From Candidatus Poribacteria bacterium (GTDB lineage: Bacteria > Poribacteria > WGA-4E > WGA-3G): 40,062 nucleotides of DNA. How positions within the stretch are numbered: the first letter of the stretch is position 1; each line of letters opens with the position of its first letter. The translations under genes and the position numbers were made by a program. A model generated the notes under the pieces. The model was given only the letters and a program-made list of their open reading frames with translations, was not told the origin of the DNA and made no database searches. Positions 7,763 to 16,740 of this stretch are shown piece by piece. Where the stretch lies: the NCBI GenBank assembly GCA_022824265.1, contig JAJEAG010000031.1:1-40062 (forward strand), in the 5' to 3' direction.

Positions 7763-8968
7763 ATGGAGATAAATTTATTAGAACAGATAGTTATTCCAAT
7801 CATAAAAATACTCTTCATTGCCCACCTACTGATTATTGGGGTGATGGCGATGATTTGGTCTGAACGTAGAGTAAGTGGATGGATGCAGGATCGACTTGGA
7901 CCGAATCGCGTTGGTCCACAAGGACTACTCCAACCTATCGCAGATGGGATAAAGTTCTTGTTTAAGGAAGACCTCATACCGAATCACGTTGATAAACCAC
8001 TTTATGTGCTTGCTCCCGCCATGCTATTAGTTCCTGCAATGATCACTATTGCTGTTGTCCCTTTTGGAAATTCAATTACAATTTCGGGATTGGAGGCACC
8101 TATACTTCTCCAGATTGCAGATATAAACATCGGTATTCTGTTTATCTTGGCAATCACCTCACTCGGTGTGTACGGCGTTGTTATCGGCGCGTGGGCATCA
8201 AATAATAAATACTCACTATTAGGTGGTCTACGTTCATCAGCACAAATGATCAGTTACGAATTGACACTCGGATTGGCAATAATCGGTGTGTTGATGCTTT
8301 CCTCGTCGCTTAGTCTACGCACAATTGCTGTGGAACAGGGAGCGTATCCTTGGAAATGGAACTTTCTCATACACTTCCCCGCATTTCTTGCCTTTACGAC
8401 AGCAATGTTTGCTGAAACGAATCGATTACCGTTTGACCTTGCTGAGGCAGAACAGGAACTTGTCGCTGGGTACCATACCGAATACAGCAGCATGAAATTC
8501 GCTCTTTTCTTCATGGCTGAATATATGAACATGATCGTCGGTTCTGCAGTTGTTGTAACGCTTTTCTTGGGTGGTTGGCACTTCTTCGGATTGGAAAACT
8601 TAGGTGGTGAAGGATCAATACTTGCAGGACTAATTTCGTTTGCTATCTTCTTTATCAAAACAGGGATTTTCCTGTTTGTTTTCATCTGGGTCCGCTGGAC
8701 ACTTCCGCGATTCCGTTACGATCAACTGATGAATTTCGGTTGGAAATTCCTATTACCTGTTACGTTAACATCAATTGTTGTTACCGGCACTTTATGGGTA
8801 GTAGTAAAAGAAAATAAACAACTTTGGATAGGTATAGGCAATGCGGTAGCAGCGTTCATTGTCGTTGCAATCGTAGCAGGCATGCTTGCCATGGACAATA
8901 ACAGTAAATCTGCAGTACAAAGCACACCCGCTGCAGCACCACTGCGTGGGTTAGACGCTGTAGAATAG
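7763..8968 (+). CDS. nuoH: NADH-quinone oxidoreductase subunit H
   Basis: NuoH links the peripheral and membrane arms of complex I and lines the entrance of the quinone chamber. The 401-residue product has the hallmark RLGPNRVGPQGLLQPIADG around residues 43-61 and the acidic cytoplasmic loop FAETNRLPFDLAEAEQELV. About eight membrane helices are visible. It is longer than most NuoH (320-350) because of an extra hydrophobic helix near 355-380 and a polar tail. AAGGAGAA directly precedes the ATG at 7763. Its stop codon overlaps the AGGAG used by the next gene, which is nuoJ and not the expected nuoI. Confidence 0.95.
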   Translation: MEINLLEQIVIPIIKILFIAHLLIIGVMAMIWSERRVSGWMQDRLGPNRVGPQGLLQPIADGIKFLFKEDLIPNHVDKPLYVLAPAMLLVPAMITIAVVPFGNSITISGLEAPILLQIADINIGILFILAITSLGVYGVVIGAWASNNKYSLLGGLRSSAQMISYELTLGLAIIGVLMLSSSLSLRTIAVEQGAYPWKWNFLIHFPAFLAFTTAMFAETNRLPFDLAEAEQELVAGYHTEYSSMKFALFFMAEYMNMIVGSAVVVTLFLGGWHFFGLENLGGEGSILAGLISFAIFFIKTGIFLFVFIWVRWTLPRFRYDQLMNFGWKFLLPVTLTSIVVTGTLWVVVKENKQLWIGIGNAVAAFIVVAIVAGMLAMDNNSKSAVQSTPAAAPLRGLDAVE

Positions 8969-8979
8969 GAGACGTGTAA

Positions 8980-9522
8980 ATGACTGCAGATCAAATTCTA
9001 TTTTTCATTTTTGGTGGAGTTTCGCTAATAGGTGCCATCGCTGTCATCTCATTTCGGCACCCGATTTATAGTGCGCTTTCTCTCATTGTAACGTTCTTCT
9101 CACAAGCGGGATTGTTCGTGCTTTTAGGCGCGCACTTCGTTGCTGCTGTTCAGGTAATTGTATATGCTGGAGCAATTATGGTGCTGTTCCTATTTGTGAT
9201 CATGCTATTGAACCTCGGAACACTTTCTGCAAAAGGCGTTCTCACTGGAAAGTTGAAAGGTATTGCGATAGTTTTGGGTATCCTTTTTGCTGCACAAGGC
9301 ATTTATATTGCCGTTAACGCGCTCACAGATACTGAGGTCGGATCTCCAGAAGCAATAGAAAGGGCAGCAGACCTCGCTACAAACCCAATTGAAACTTATG
9401 ATATTGGCATACTTCTATTCCGAGATTACCTCTTACCGTTTGAGGTTACCTCACTTATTTTGTTGGCAGCATTGATAGGTGTTATAGTCTTAGTAAAACG
9501 AGAAAACCGAGTCGAAAACTAA
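8980..9522 (+). CDS. nuoJ: NADH-quinone oxidoreductase subunit J
   Basis: NuoJ is a membrane-arm subunit; its third helix contains a pi-bulge involved in coupling. The 180-residue product has five hydrophobic segments and the conserved YAGAIMVLFLFVIMLLN around residues 63-79. A periplasmic loop (about 113-140) and a final helix ending in LVKREN complete it. Length is in the usual range. The start is 12 bases after the nuoH stop with TAGGAGA upstream. The lack of any room for nuoI between nuoH and nuoJ is notable. Confidence 0.95.
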   Translation: MTADQILFFIFGGVSLIGAIAVISFRHPIYSALSLIVTFFSQAGLFVLLGAHFVAAVQVIVYAGAIMVLFLFVIMLLNLGTLSAKGVLTGKLKGIAIVLGILFAAQGIYIAVNALTDTEVGSPEAIERAADLATNPIETYDIGILLFRDYLLPFEVTSLILLAALIGVIVLVKRENRVEN

Positions 9523-9570
9523 CATACAAATTCAGTAGCACGTAAAATATACTTAGAATAAAGGGTTTAT

Positions 9571-9870
9571 ATGTCATTAGAATATTATCTCATATTAAGC
9601 GCACTCCTGTTTACTATAGGTGTAATCGGTGTTCTCGTCCGTAGAAACGCTATTATCATCTTTATGTGTATTGAGTTGATGCTAAATGCAGCGAACCTTG
9701 CTTTTGTAGCAATAAGCCGCAACCTTGGAACTGCAGAAGGACAGTTGTTCGTCTTTTTCGTGATGGCTGTCGCTGCTGCTGAAGTTGCAATCGGATTAGC
9801 AATCATTGTGAGTGTTTTCAAGCATCGCGAAACAATTAATGTGGATGAAGTTAATTCGCTGAAAGGGTAA
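9571..9870 (+). CDS. nuoK: NADH-quinone oxidoreductase subunit K
   Basis: NuoK is a three-helix, MrpC-like proton channel subunit of complex I. The 99-residue product is of standard length and carries two conserved membrane glutamates, one in [13 protein letters not shown] in helix 2 and one in [11 protein letters not shown] in helix 3. The ATG at 9571 is preceded by AAAGGG. nuoL begins two bases after its stop codon, so the two are almost certainly coupled. Confidence 0.95.
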   Translation: MSLEYYLILSALLFTIGVIGVLVRRNAIIIFMCIELMLNAANLAFVAISRNLGTAEGQLFVFFVMAVAAAEVAIGLAIIVSVFKHRETINVDEVNSLKG

Positions 9871-9872
9871 AC

Positions 9873-11801
9873 ATGTCATCTGATCTAATACTAATACTTG
9901 TCCTGTTAATTTCACCGCTTGTTGGGTTTCTGATTAACGGGTTATTCGGCAAATGGTTAAAAGGTAACGAAAAACTAAGCGGCGGTATTGGTGCGCTTGC
10001 TGTGCTTGTCTCCTTAATTTGTTCTATTGCTGCCTTTATCAGTGTCAAAAACGGAGACCTACTTGAAGGAGATGCAGGACACTTATACAGTTGGATTGCG
10101 GGTGAATCATTCAAAATTGCGGGTGAATCATTCAAAGTTAACATCGGTTTCCACGTTGATGCCTTGACGACTGTGATGTTGTTAGTTATCACAGGTGTTG
10201 GGTTTCTCATCCATGTTTATTCTATTGGATACATGCACGGTGATGAAGGTTATACCCGTTATTTTGCGTATCTAAACCTATTCGTCTTTGCAATGCTAAT
10301 TCTCGTCCTCGGTAATAACTACCTGATGATGTTTGTTGGATGGGAAGGTGTCGGGCTTTGTTCTTATCTGTTGATAGGATTCTGGTATGAGAAGCAGACT
10401 GCTACAGATGCAGGTAAAAAGGCATTTATCGTCAATAGGATTGGTGATTTCGGTTTCCTACTTGGAATGTTCACCCTATTTGCAGCCTTTGGTAGTCTTG
10501 ATTTTGTATCCATATTTGATAAAGCAGAAGCGGGTACTATTGAAATAGTTTTTGGAGAAACCACTAAAGCCACTCTCATGGTTGCAACTTTACTTCTCTT
10601 TGTTGGAGCAATTGGAAAATCTGCACAACTCCCGCTTTATGTTTGGTTACCGGACGCAATGGAAGGTCCAACTCCTGTGAGTGCGTTAATACACGCCGCA
10701 ACAATGGTTACCGCGGGTGTGTATATGATTGCACGTTCCGCTATACTGTATAACCTGGCGGGAACAGGATGGGTCGTTGCATGGATTGGTGTGTTAACCG
10801 CGTTATTCGCCGCAATAATTGCCCTCAAACAAAATGACATCAAACGAATTCTCGCCTATTCAACTGTGAGCCAACTCGGATATATGTTTGTCGGTGTTGG
10901 TGTCGGTGCGTATGCTTCCGGTATTTTCCATCTGGTAACACATGCATTCTTTAAAGGACTGATGTTCCTGACTGCTGGCAGTGTAATGCACGCAATGGCA
11001 AACGAATTGGACATACGAAAAATGGGAGGGTTACGGAACAAACTACCGATAACACATGCAACATTTTTGGTTGGTGCGTTGGCTATTGCAGGTGCTCCGT
11101 TCCTAAGCGGATTCTGGAGTAAAGACGAGATCCTGCACAGTGCGTGGGGTAGTTTTCCCTTTATATACATTATAGGATTAGTAACAGCATTTCTAACAGC
11201 GTTCTATATGTTCCGCTTAATCTTTGTAACATTTTACGGAGAATCTCGTGTTGAACCAGAGGTCGCCTCGCATTTACATGAATCACCAGCAGTAATGTGG
11301 CTTCCATTGGCAATTCTTGCTGTACCCTCTGCATTGATCGGTCTGTTGTTAGGTGTCGGAGGACATAGTAGTTGGTTCCACCACTTCACAGAAGATGTAT
11401 TCCCGAAAGCACATGAAGCATCGGGCAGTGTTTTACTGTTTATGGCAATTTCATCGGTTGTCGGTATAGCAGGGATAGCGTATGCATGGAAACGATACAA
11501 AGACCGTGCGCCTTCTGCAGAACCTACAAACACATTACAGAAAGTTGTTGCAAACAAGTTCTATGTAGATGAAGTCTACAATACTTTCATCGTACAGCCT
11601 ATAAAAGGTGCTTCCCACTTCCTATTGTGGAAACTTTTTGATAGTGGAATTATTGATGGAATTGTCAATGGAGTCGCTGCACTGATACGAGTAATTGGAG
11701 GTATGTTACGGCGACTGCAAACTGGAATCGTCCAAGCATATATTGTGTCAATGGTAATAGGAATCGTGTTGTTCTTGGCTTACTATCTGTTTTTTACTTA
11801 G
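9873..11801 (+). CDS. nuoL: NADH-quinone oxidoreductase subunit L
   Basis: NuoL is the distal antiporter-like subunit, with the long lateral helix that runs along the membrane arm. The 642-residue product has the antiporter core: GWEGVGLCSYLLIGFWY near 153-169 and LPLYVWLPDAMEGPTPVSAL near 252-271, with the Lys/His proton path residues. Its C-terminal lateral helix and final anchor helix end at the stop. A perfect tandem duplication of 21 bases (10,095-10,136) inserts a second IAGESFK in the loop near residues 75-88. The next nuo gene, nuoM, is about 1.8 kb away, beyond two unrelated genes. Confidence 0.96.
   Translation: MSSDLILILVLLISPLVGFLINGLFGKWLKGNEKLSGGIGALAVLVSLICSIAAFISVKNGDLLEGDAGHLYSWIAGESFKIAGESFKVNIGFHVDALTTVMLLVITGVGFLIHVYSIGYMHGDEGYTRYFAYLNLFVFAMLILVLGNNYLMMFVGWEGVGLCSYLLIGFWYEKQTATDAGKKAFIVNRIGDFGFLLGMFTLFAAFGSLDFVSIFDKAEAGTIEIVFGETTKATLMVATLLLFVGAIGKSAQLPLYVWLPDAMEGPTPVSALIHAATMVTAGVYMIARSAILYNLAGTGWVVAWIGVLTALFAAIIALKQNDIKRILAYSTVSQLGYMFVGVGVGAYASGIFHLVTHAFFKGLMFLTAGSVMHAMANELDIRKMGGLRNKLPITHATFLVGALAIAGAPFLSGFWSKDEILHSAWGSFPFIYIIGLVTAFLTAFYMFRLIFVTFYGESRVEPEVASHLHESPAVMWLPLAILAVPSALIGLLLGVGGHSSWFHHFTEDVFPKAHEASGSVLLFMAISSVVGIAGIAYAWKRYKDRAPSAEPTNTLQKVVANKFYVDEVYNTFIVQPIKGASHFLLWKLFDSGIIDGIVNGVAALIRVIGGMLRRLQTGIVQAYIVSMVIGIVLFLAYYLFFT
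10095..10136 (+). repeat. Perfect 21-bp in-frame tandem duplication inside nuoL
   Basis: The 21-base unit beginning ATTGCGGGTGAATC occurs twice without a mismatch (10,095-10,115 and 10,116-10,136). It duplicates seven residues (IAGESFK) in a loop of NuoL. The lack of any difference suggests a recent slippage event. Being in frame, it does not break the gene. Confidence 0.95.
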
Positions 11802-11845
11802 GTGATTGTTAGGACTAACGCAATTTAAGGATTCAATTGCAGAAA

Positions 11846-12979
11846 ATGAGTCAAACACATTTAGGATATGAGGATAGGGTCAACTTAGGAAGTTACTATA
11901 CGCCATCTAAATTTGTGAAGTTGGCATGGGAATTAATCGAACCTTACATAGATTCAAAAACGACTATAATTGACACTGCTTGTGGATATGGAGACTTTCT
12001 AAAGAATCGTGGACAACTAAATACAATTGGGTGTGATATAGACGAAGACGCAATAAATAAAGCGAAAAAGAACACGGATAAAGTCCAATTCTTTCAAACA
12101 AATTCTTTACATAACGTTTCAAGGGGGAAATTTGGGATTCCGCTACAGTCAACAAAACTGATTGTCGTAGGAAACCCACCCTATAACGATAGAACATCAC
12201 TTATTCGTCACAAGATAAAAAATGTCGATTTTGATGTTGATGCAGATATAAAAAGTCGAGACTTGGGAATATCGTTTCTCCGTTCCTATAATAAACTTGA
12301 AGCAGACTTTATCTGTGTTTTACATCCATTGTCGTACTTGATAAAACAAACAAATTTCAAACATTTGAAGGAGTTCACTGCACATTATAAACTGATAGAT
12401 GGCATACTAATTAGTAGTGGGAAATTCCCGGAATCCGCAAAGCATACCCCATTTCCGATTATCATTGCCTTGTATCAACGTGATAATTCAGGAATGGAGT
12501 ACAGTGATATACGTTCCTTTGCATTTAGGACAGTAGATGGGAATCGTTTCTGTCTTAGTGATTTTGATTTTATCCCAAACTATATCAGAAAATATCCGAG
12601 TAAACAGCAGCAACCGATCCCTGATGATTCGTTATTTTTCTGGACAATGCGGGATATTAACGCATTAAAAAGGAATCGCACTTTTGTCAAAAACTATAGC
12701 ACTAACACGATTGTCCTTGACAAAAGCAAACTGGATTATTACGCTTATGTAGATGTTTTCAAAAGGAACCTTCATAGACTCCCGTTTTATTTTGGGAACT
12801 GTGATGTTCCGATAGATGATAAACTTTTCCAACAGTCCAAACCTTGTTTCATCAGTGATACTATTAGACATCATCCTTATTTAGAGAAGCATTTTCAAAT
12901 TGAACCGATAGAAAAGGAGCATGTGGAGACTGAAATAGATAGGTATTTCAAGCAGCTATTAGGCAATTATCAAGTTTGA
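11846..12979 (+). CDS. DNA methyltransferase, N6-adenine type (NPPY)
   Basis: The 377-residue product (from the ATG at 11,846) has a SAM-binding motif I, IDTACGYGDFL (about 42-52), and motif IV NPPY at 110-113, the order and type seen in N6-adenine DNA methyltransferases of the TaqI/Eco57I kind. An N-terminal GSYYTPSKFVKLA segment matches motif X. The C-terminal part is probably the target-recognition region. No nuclease gene lies beside it, so it is an orphan here. It is more AT-rich than the flanking nuo genes and splits nuoL from nuoM, both signs of insertion. A TTG at 11,837 with better-placed TAAGGA is an alternative start. Confidence 0.8.
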   Translation: MSQTHLGYEDRVNLGSYYTPSKFVKLAWELIEPYIDSKTTIIDTACGYGDFLKNRGQLNTIGCDIDEDAINKAKKNTDKVQFFQTNSLHNVSRGKFGIPLQSTKLIVVGNPPYNDRTSLIRHKIKNVDFDVDADIKSRDLGISFLRSYNKLEADFICVLHPLSYLIKQTNFKHLKEFTAHYKLIDGILISSGKFPESAKHTPFPIIIALYQRDNSGMEYSDIRSFAFRTVDGNRFCLSDFDFIPNYIRKYPSKQQQPIPDDSLFFWTMRDINALKRNRTFVKNYSTNTIVLDKSKLDYYAYVDVFKRNLHRLPFYFGNCDVPIDDKLFQQSKPCFISDTIRHHPYLEKHFQIEPIEKEHVETEIDRYFKQLLGNYQV

Positions 12980-13012
12980 TAATACATATTGTTCTCATAA
13001 TGGAGGCAACAG

Positions 13013-13447
13013 ATGAACCAGAACAAATTTCGCCCACGAGGCGTACTTAACCAAGATGTTGCTGGTATCTGCGGTGTTGCAAGAATGACAGATAAAGCAC
13101 GCGCTGCACATAATGGAAAAATTGGGAACTATTATAGATACGGTGCTGACTCTAAGCAAGATACAGAAATATTATCCTTTCTCGGTTTCTCGGCAGATGA
13201 ATTTCAGGAAATTGCTGTGAAAATTGACGATGATGTTAAACTGGGCGCGTGGATTTTGGGCAAATGCGAAAAATCATCTGAGGAAGTATCCGAATTTAAT
13301 AATAAATTGAAATCTCAGGTCAAACAAATAACACCTCGAAGCACCTTTTCTAATCGTCGTCGTCAATTAGCAGGTGATGATGAACCTCCTTTTCCTTGGT
13401 GGATGGCACCCGGATGGTGGACGCTTTGGAAAATTTTCAAGAGATAA
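13013..13447 (+). CDS. DUF5069-like small protein
   Basis: The 144-residue product has the segment GVARMTDKARAAHNGKIGNYYRYG, then LSFLGFSADEFQEIAVKIDDDVKLGAWI. This resembles the DUF5069 family, in which a 'MIDKARA...G' motif is followed by a 'FLGI-AEEF' motif. The function of that family is unknown to me. A Trp/Pro-rich tail (PPFPWWMAPGWWTLWKIF) could associate with a membrane or a partner. A strong GGAGG at 13,002-13,006 supports the start. It sits between the methyltransferase and nuoM; the 138 bases before nuoM hold nothing convincing. Confidence 0.65.
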   Translation: MNQNKFRPRGVLNQDVAGICGVARMTDKARAAHNGKIGNYYRYGADSKQDTEILSFLGFSADEFQEIAVKIDDDVKLGAWILGKCEKSSEEVSEFNNKLKSQVKQITPRSTFSNRRRQLAGDDEPPFPWWMAPGWWTLWKIFKR

Positions 13448-13585
13448 AAATGTCGTTGTTTTTACAACATCAAACTAAAGATTGGAATATATTCGTAATA
13501 TCAACAGATAGGTTAGTTGAACTTACACAAGACACAGAATAAAATACAAACATCCTAAAGTTACGTTTATATAAAGGAGATTTTA

Positions 13586-15166
13586 TTGCTACTCTCAATC
13601 GTTATTTTTTTACCACTACTTGGTGTGATAGCCATTGCGTTGCTCAGAGGATTGGGCGCGAATGCTGTTAAATGGATCGCACTCGGTATTGGACTACTCA
13701 CCTTTGTCATATCAATAAGACTTTACACTGAGTTTGATACTGCTAACGTTGGATTCCAAACTAACTCAGAAGTATACCAGAAACTGGATTGGATTCCCGG
13801 TATAGGTGCAAGTTATCACATCGGCATTGACGGTATTTCGTTGTGGTTAGTGCTACTAACAACATTCCTAACACCGATATGTATTATCGCCGCGTGGAAT
13901 TCAGTAGAAAAAGGTTTGAGCGGGTTTATGATGTCCCTCCTCGCTTTGGAAACAGGGATGTTAGGTGTATTTTGCGCTTTAGATCTATTTCTATTCTTCG
14001 TATTCTGGGAGTCGATGTTGATTCCGATGTATTTCCTTATCGGAATATGGGGTGGTGAACGTCGAATTTATGCCACTATCAAGTTCGTCCTCTATACAAT
14101 GGCGGGTAGTGCGCTAATGTTAGTTGGCATTTTAGCACTATACTTCCAAAACAATAACAGTTTTGATATTACAACATTACAAGGACAATTTGAGCCATCT
14201 AATCTCCTATTCCTTGCCTTTTTCATTGCCTTTGCAATCAAAGTTCCTCTATTTCCTTTCCATACTTGGCTACCCGATGCACACGTTGAAGCACCTACTG
14301 TAGGAAGTGTAATCCTTGCAGGTGTCCTGCTAAAAATGGGTACCTATGGAATAGTCCGTTTTTGCCTACCCCTTTTTCCAGAAGCAGCAGCACACTACAC
14401 ACCGCTAATAGTTACATTAGCAGTTATCGGCATAATCTACGGTGCATTAGTAGCAATGGTGCAACCGGACCTGAAAAAGTTGGTAGCGTATTCCAGTGTG
14501 AGTCACCTCGGTTTTGTTGTCTTGGGTCTTTTTTCACAAAATGGCACCGCTATACAAGGTAGCGTTCTGCAGATGGTTAATCACGGCTTAAGCACTGGTG
14601 CGTTGTTCCTGTTGGTCGGTATGATTTATGAACGACGACACAGTCGTATGATAGTTGATTTCGGTGGGCTTGCAAAGAAAATGCCTATCTTCGCGACCAT
14701 CTTTCTGATTGTAACGTTATCGTCCATAGGTTTGCCCGGACTCAACGGATTTGTTGGGGAATTCATGATTCTACTCGGCAGTTATGTTGGCGGAGCATTC
14801 TCAAAATGGTACGTAGTCTTAGCAACAACAGGCGTGATTTTAGCAGCAGTCTACATGTTATGGATGTTCCAACGCGTTATGTTCGGAACACCGAACGACA
14901 TAAACGCAAGTCTACCTGACCTAAAACCGCGCGAAATCGCTGTCCTACTACCGATACTTCTGTTTATCTTCTGGATTGGCGTTGGACCGAATACCTTCTT
15001 AAAACCGATGGAAGCATCTGTAAAAGAGATAGAAGCAAAGGTTAGAGTTATCCCTGAAACTCCCGCAGTTGGACAAGTTAATCATCAAACGGACACCGAT
15101 GACGCTGTTGTGGATGTTAAAACCGCAACCCTAAAGATAAATGAAGAGGAGGCACTGTCAAAGTAG
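13586..15166 (+). CDS. nuoM: NADH-quinone oxidoreductase subunit M (TTG start)
   Basis: NuoM is the second antiporter-like membrane subunit of complex I. The 526-residue product has the catalytic Glu in FVFWESMLIPMYFLIG, and the PLFPFHTWLPDAHVEAPTVG region with a following Lys (LLKMGTYG). I take TTG at 13,586 as the start: AAGGAG lies at 13,574-13,579 with ideal spacing, and there is no in-frame ATG before the first helices. The C terminus has a soluble tail of about 50 residues rich in Val, Asp and Glu. The stop codon TAG shares its G with the GTG start of the antiporter gene. Confidence 0.94.
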   Translation: MLLSIVIFLPLLGVIAIALLRGLGANAVKWIALGIGLLTFVISIRLYTEFDTANVGFQTNSEVYQKLDWIPGIGASYHIGIDGISLWLVLLTTFLTPICIIAAWNSVEKGLSGFMMSLLALETGMLGVFCALDLFLFFVFWESMLIPMYFLIGIWGGERRIYATIKFVLYTMAGSALMLVGILALYFQNNNSFDITTLQGQFEPSNLLFLAFFIAFAIKVPLFPFHTWLPDAHVEAPTVGSVILAGVLLKMGTYGIVRFCLPLFPEAAAHYTPLIVTLAVIGIIYGALVAMVQPDLKKLVAYSSVSHLGFVVLGLFSQNGTAIQGSVLQMVNHGLSTGALFLLVGMIYERRHSRMIVDFGGLAKKMPIFATIFLIVTLSSIGLPGLNGFVGEFMILLGSYVGGAFSKWYVVLATTGVILAAVYMLWMFQRVMFGTPNDINASLPDLKPREIAVLLPILLFIFWIGVGPNTFLKPMEASVKEIEAKVRVIPETPAVGQVNHQTDTDDAVVDVKTATLKINEEEALSK

Positions 15167-16659
15167 TGAAGTCAAAAATCGTATTTTGTCTAATTCTTTG
15201 TGTCATTTTAGCACTTACAGTATCATTTTCAATAGAAACCTTCGCAGCGGATGAGCCACACGGTGACGAAGCTGCTCACCATAGCGGAGGTGTAGATGGC
15301 GCAAAGTTACCGCTTTGGAGTATTATTCCTTTTATCGGAATCCTGCTATCAATCGCAATTTTCCCACTCGTGTTTGACTCCCATTTTCTTGTTCACCACG
15401 GTGGAAAAATGTCTCTGATATGGGGATTAGTCTTCGCAATCCCATATCTCATTGCTTTCAGAGGTGAGGCTTTTTATGATATCCTGCACATCTATTTATT
15501 AGACTACATCCCGTTCATCATTCTTTTATGGGGATTATTCACCGTAGCAGGTGGTATCCTTGTGCGTGGTACACTCCGAGGAACCCCAATAGTCAATACT
15601 GTGTTATTGTTAATCGGAACTATCATTGCCTCCTGGGTAGGAACTACTGGCGCATCAATGCTGCTTATCCGTCCCTTAATCAAAGCAAATGCATACCGCA
15701 AGAAAAAGGTTCATCTTGTCGTCTTTTTCATTTTTCTCGTAAGTAACATCGGTGGTTCCTTAACGCCATTAGGTGACCCGCCTCTTTTCCTCGGATTTCT
15801 CCGAGGAGTGCCATTTTTCTGGACAACTACCGCGTTATTACCACACATGCTTTTTATAAGTACGATCTTAATTGTTCTATTCTTTATATTTGATACTGTG
15901 ATGTTTAAACGGGAAGGCGGCGTTGTACCGGATGATGGAACTAAGGAACCGATTCGCGTTGAAGGTCTCTTTAACCTCGTCTTCTTACTCGGAATCGTTG
16001 GCGCAGTCTTAATGAGTGGTTCGTTCAAATGGGGTGAGGTGAATATTCTCGGTGTGCATGTATACTGGCAGAATATAACTCGTGAACTATTGATTGTTGC
16101 AATGGGGGTGTTGTCCCTCTTATTTACGCCATTTAGTGGAGAATTACGTCAAACCAACGAATTTTCATGGGAACCAATTGAGGAAGTAGCAAAAGTCTTC
16201 GCAGGAATATTTATAACAATAATTCCTGCACTTGCAATTCTGAAAGCAGGAGAAGCAGGAGCATTAAGGGGTTTGATTGCTTCAATACAAGAACCTTTTC
16301 ACTATTTCTGGATTACTGGTATACTATCCAGTTTCTTGGACAATGCCCCAACGTATTTGACGTTCTTTAATACTGCTCTTGGAAAATTACATCTTTCAGA
16401 AGCAGTCGTGCCACAAATTCTTGCAGGACAATTGACTGAACCGCAGCACCTTGAGTTCGTCAGATTACTAACGGGTATCTCTGTTGGAGCAGTGTTCATG
16501 GGGGCAAATACATATATCGGTAATGCACCGAATTTCATGGTAAAATCAATCGCTGAACAGAGTGGTATTCGTATGCCAAGTTTCTTTGGTTTCATGTTAT
16601 GGTCCGTCGCTATTTTATTCCCACTGTTTGTGATTGTTACATTCGTGTTTCTCCGATAA
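15166..16659 (+). CDS. NhaD/ArsB-type ion transporter (putative Na+/H+ antiporter) inside the nuo locus
   Basis: The 497-residue membrane protein belongs to the ion transporter superfamily that includes NhaD antiporters, ArsB and citrate permeases. Features are about eleven hydrophobic helices, the NIGGSLTPLGDPPLFLGFL discontinuous-helix motif (about 192-210), a matching FLDNAPTYLTFFN in the second half, and a late GANTYIGNAPNFMV. A cleavable-looking signal precedes a His-rich stretch (EPHGDEAAHH, about residues 30-39). It starts with GTG overlapping the nuoM stop by one base, with GAGGAGG at 15,146-15,152. Sandwiched between nuoM and nuoN, it could link sodium transport to complex I, but ion specificity cannot be read from sequence alone. 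Confidence 0.85.
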   Translation: MKSKIVFCLILCVILALTVSFSIETFAADEPHGDEAAHHSGGVDGAKLPLWSIIPFIGILLSIAIFPLVFDSHFLVHHGGKMSLIWGLVFAIPYLIAFRGEAFYDILHIYLLDYIPFIILLWGLFTVAGGILVRGTLRGTPIVNTVLLLIGTIIASWVGTTGASMLLIRPLIKANAYRKKKVHLVVFFIFLVSNIGGSLTPLGDPPLFLGFLRGVPFFWTTTALLPHMLFISTILIVLFFIFDTVMFKREGGVVPDDGTKEPIRVEGLFNLVFLLGIVGAVLMSGSFKWGEVNILGVHVYWQNITRELLIVAMGVLSLLFTPFSGELRQTNEFSWEPIEEVAKVFAGIFITIIPALAILKAGEAGALRGLIASIQEPFHYFWITGILSSFLDNAPTYLTFFNTALGKLHLSEAVVPQILAGQLTEPQHLEFVRLLTGISVGAVFMGANTYIGNAPNFMVKSIAEQSGIRMPSFFGFMLWSVAILFPLFVIVTFVFLR

Positions 16660-16740
16660 GAGAATATATTACATAACAATGTTTATAAAGCTTAATACTA
16701 CAGCCTTTTTGCTACTCGGAGTCTAAAACGGAGGTTTTGA

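Noticed and set aside
11837-11845. TTG start for the methyltransferase in place of the ATG at 11,846
   Set aside because: The ribosome binding site spacing slightly favours TTG, but ATG is close and more common; the difference is three residues and cannot be decided here.
13450-13542. A 30-residue ORF (MSLFLQHQTKDW...) between the DUF5069-like gene and nuoM
   Set aside because: Very short, no ribosome binding site, no recognisable motif; may be a chance frame or a remnant.
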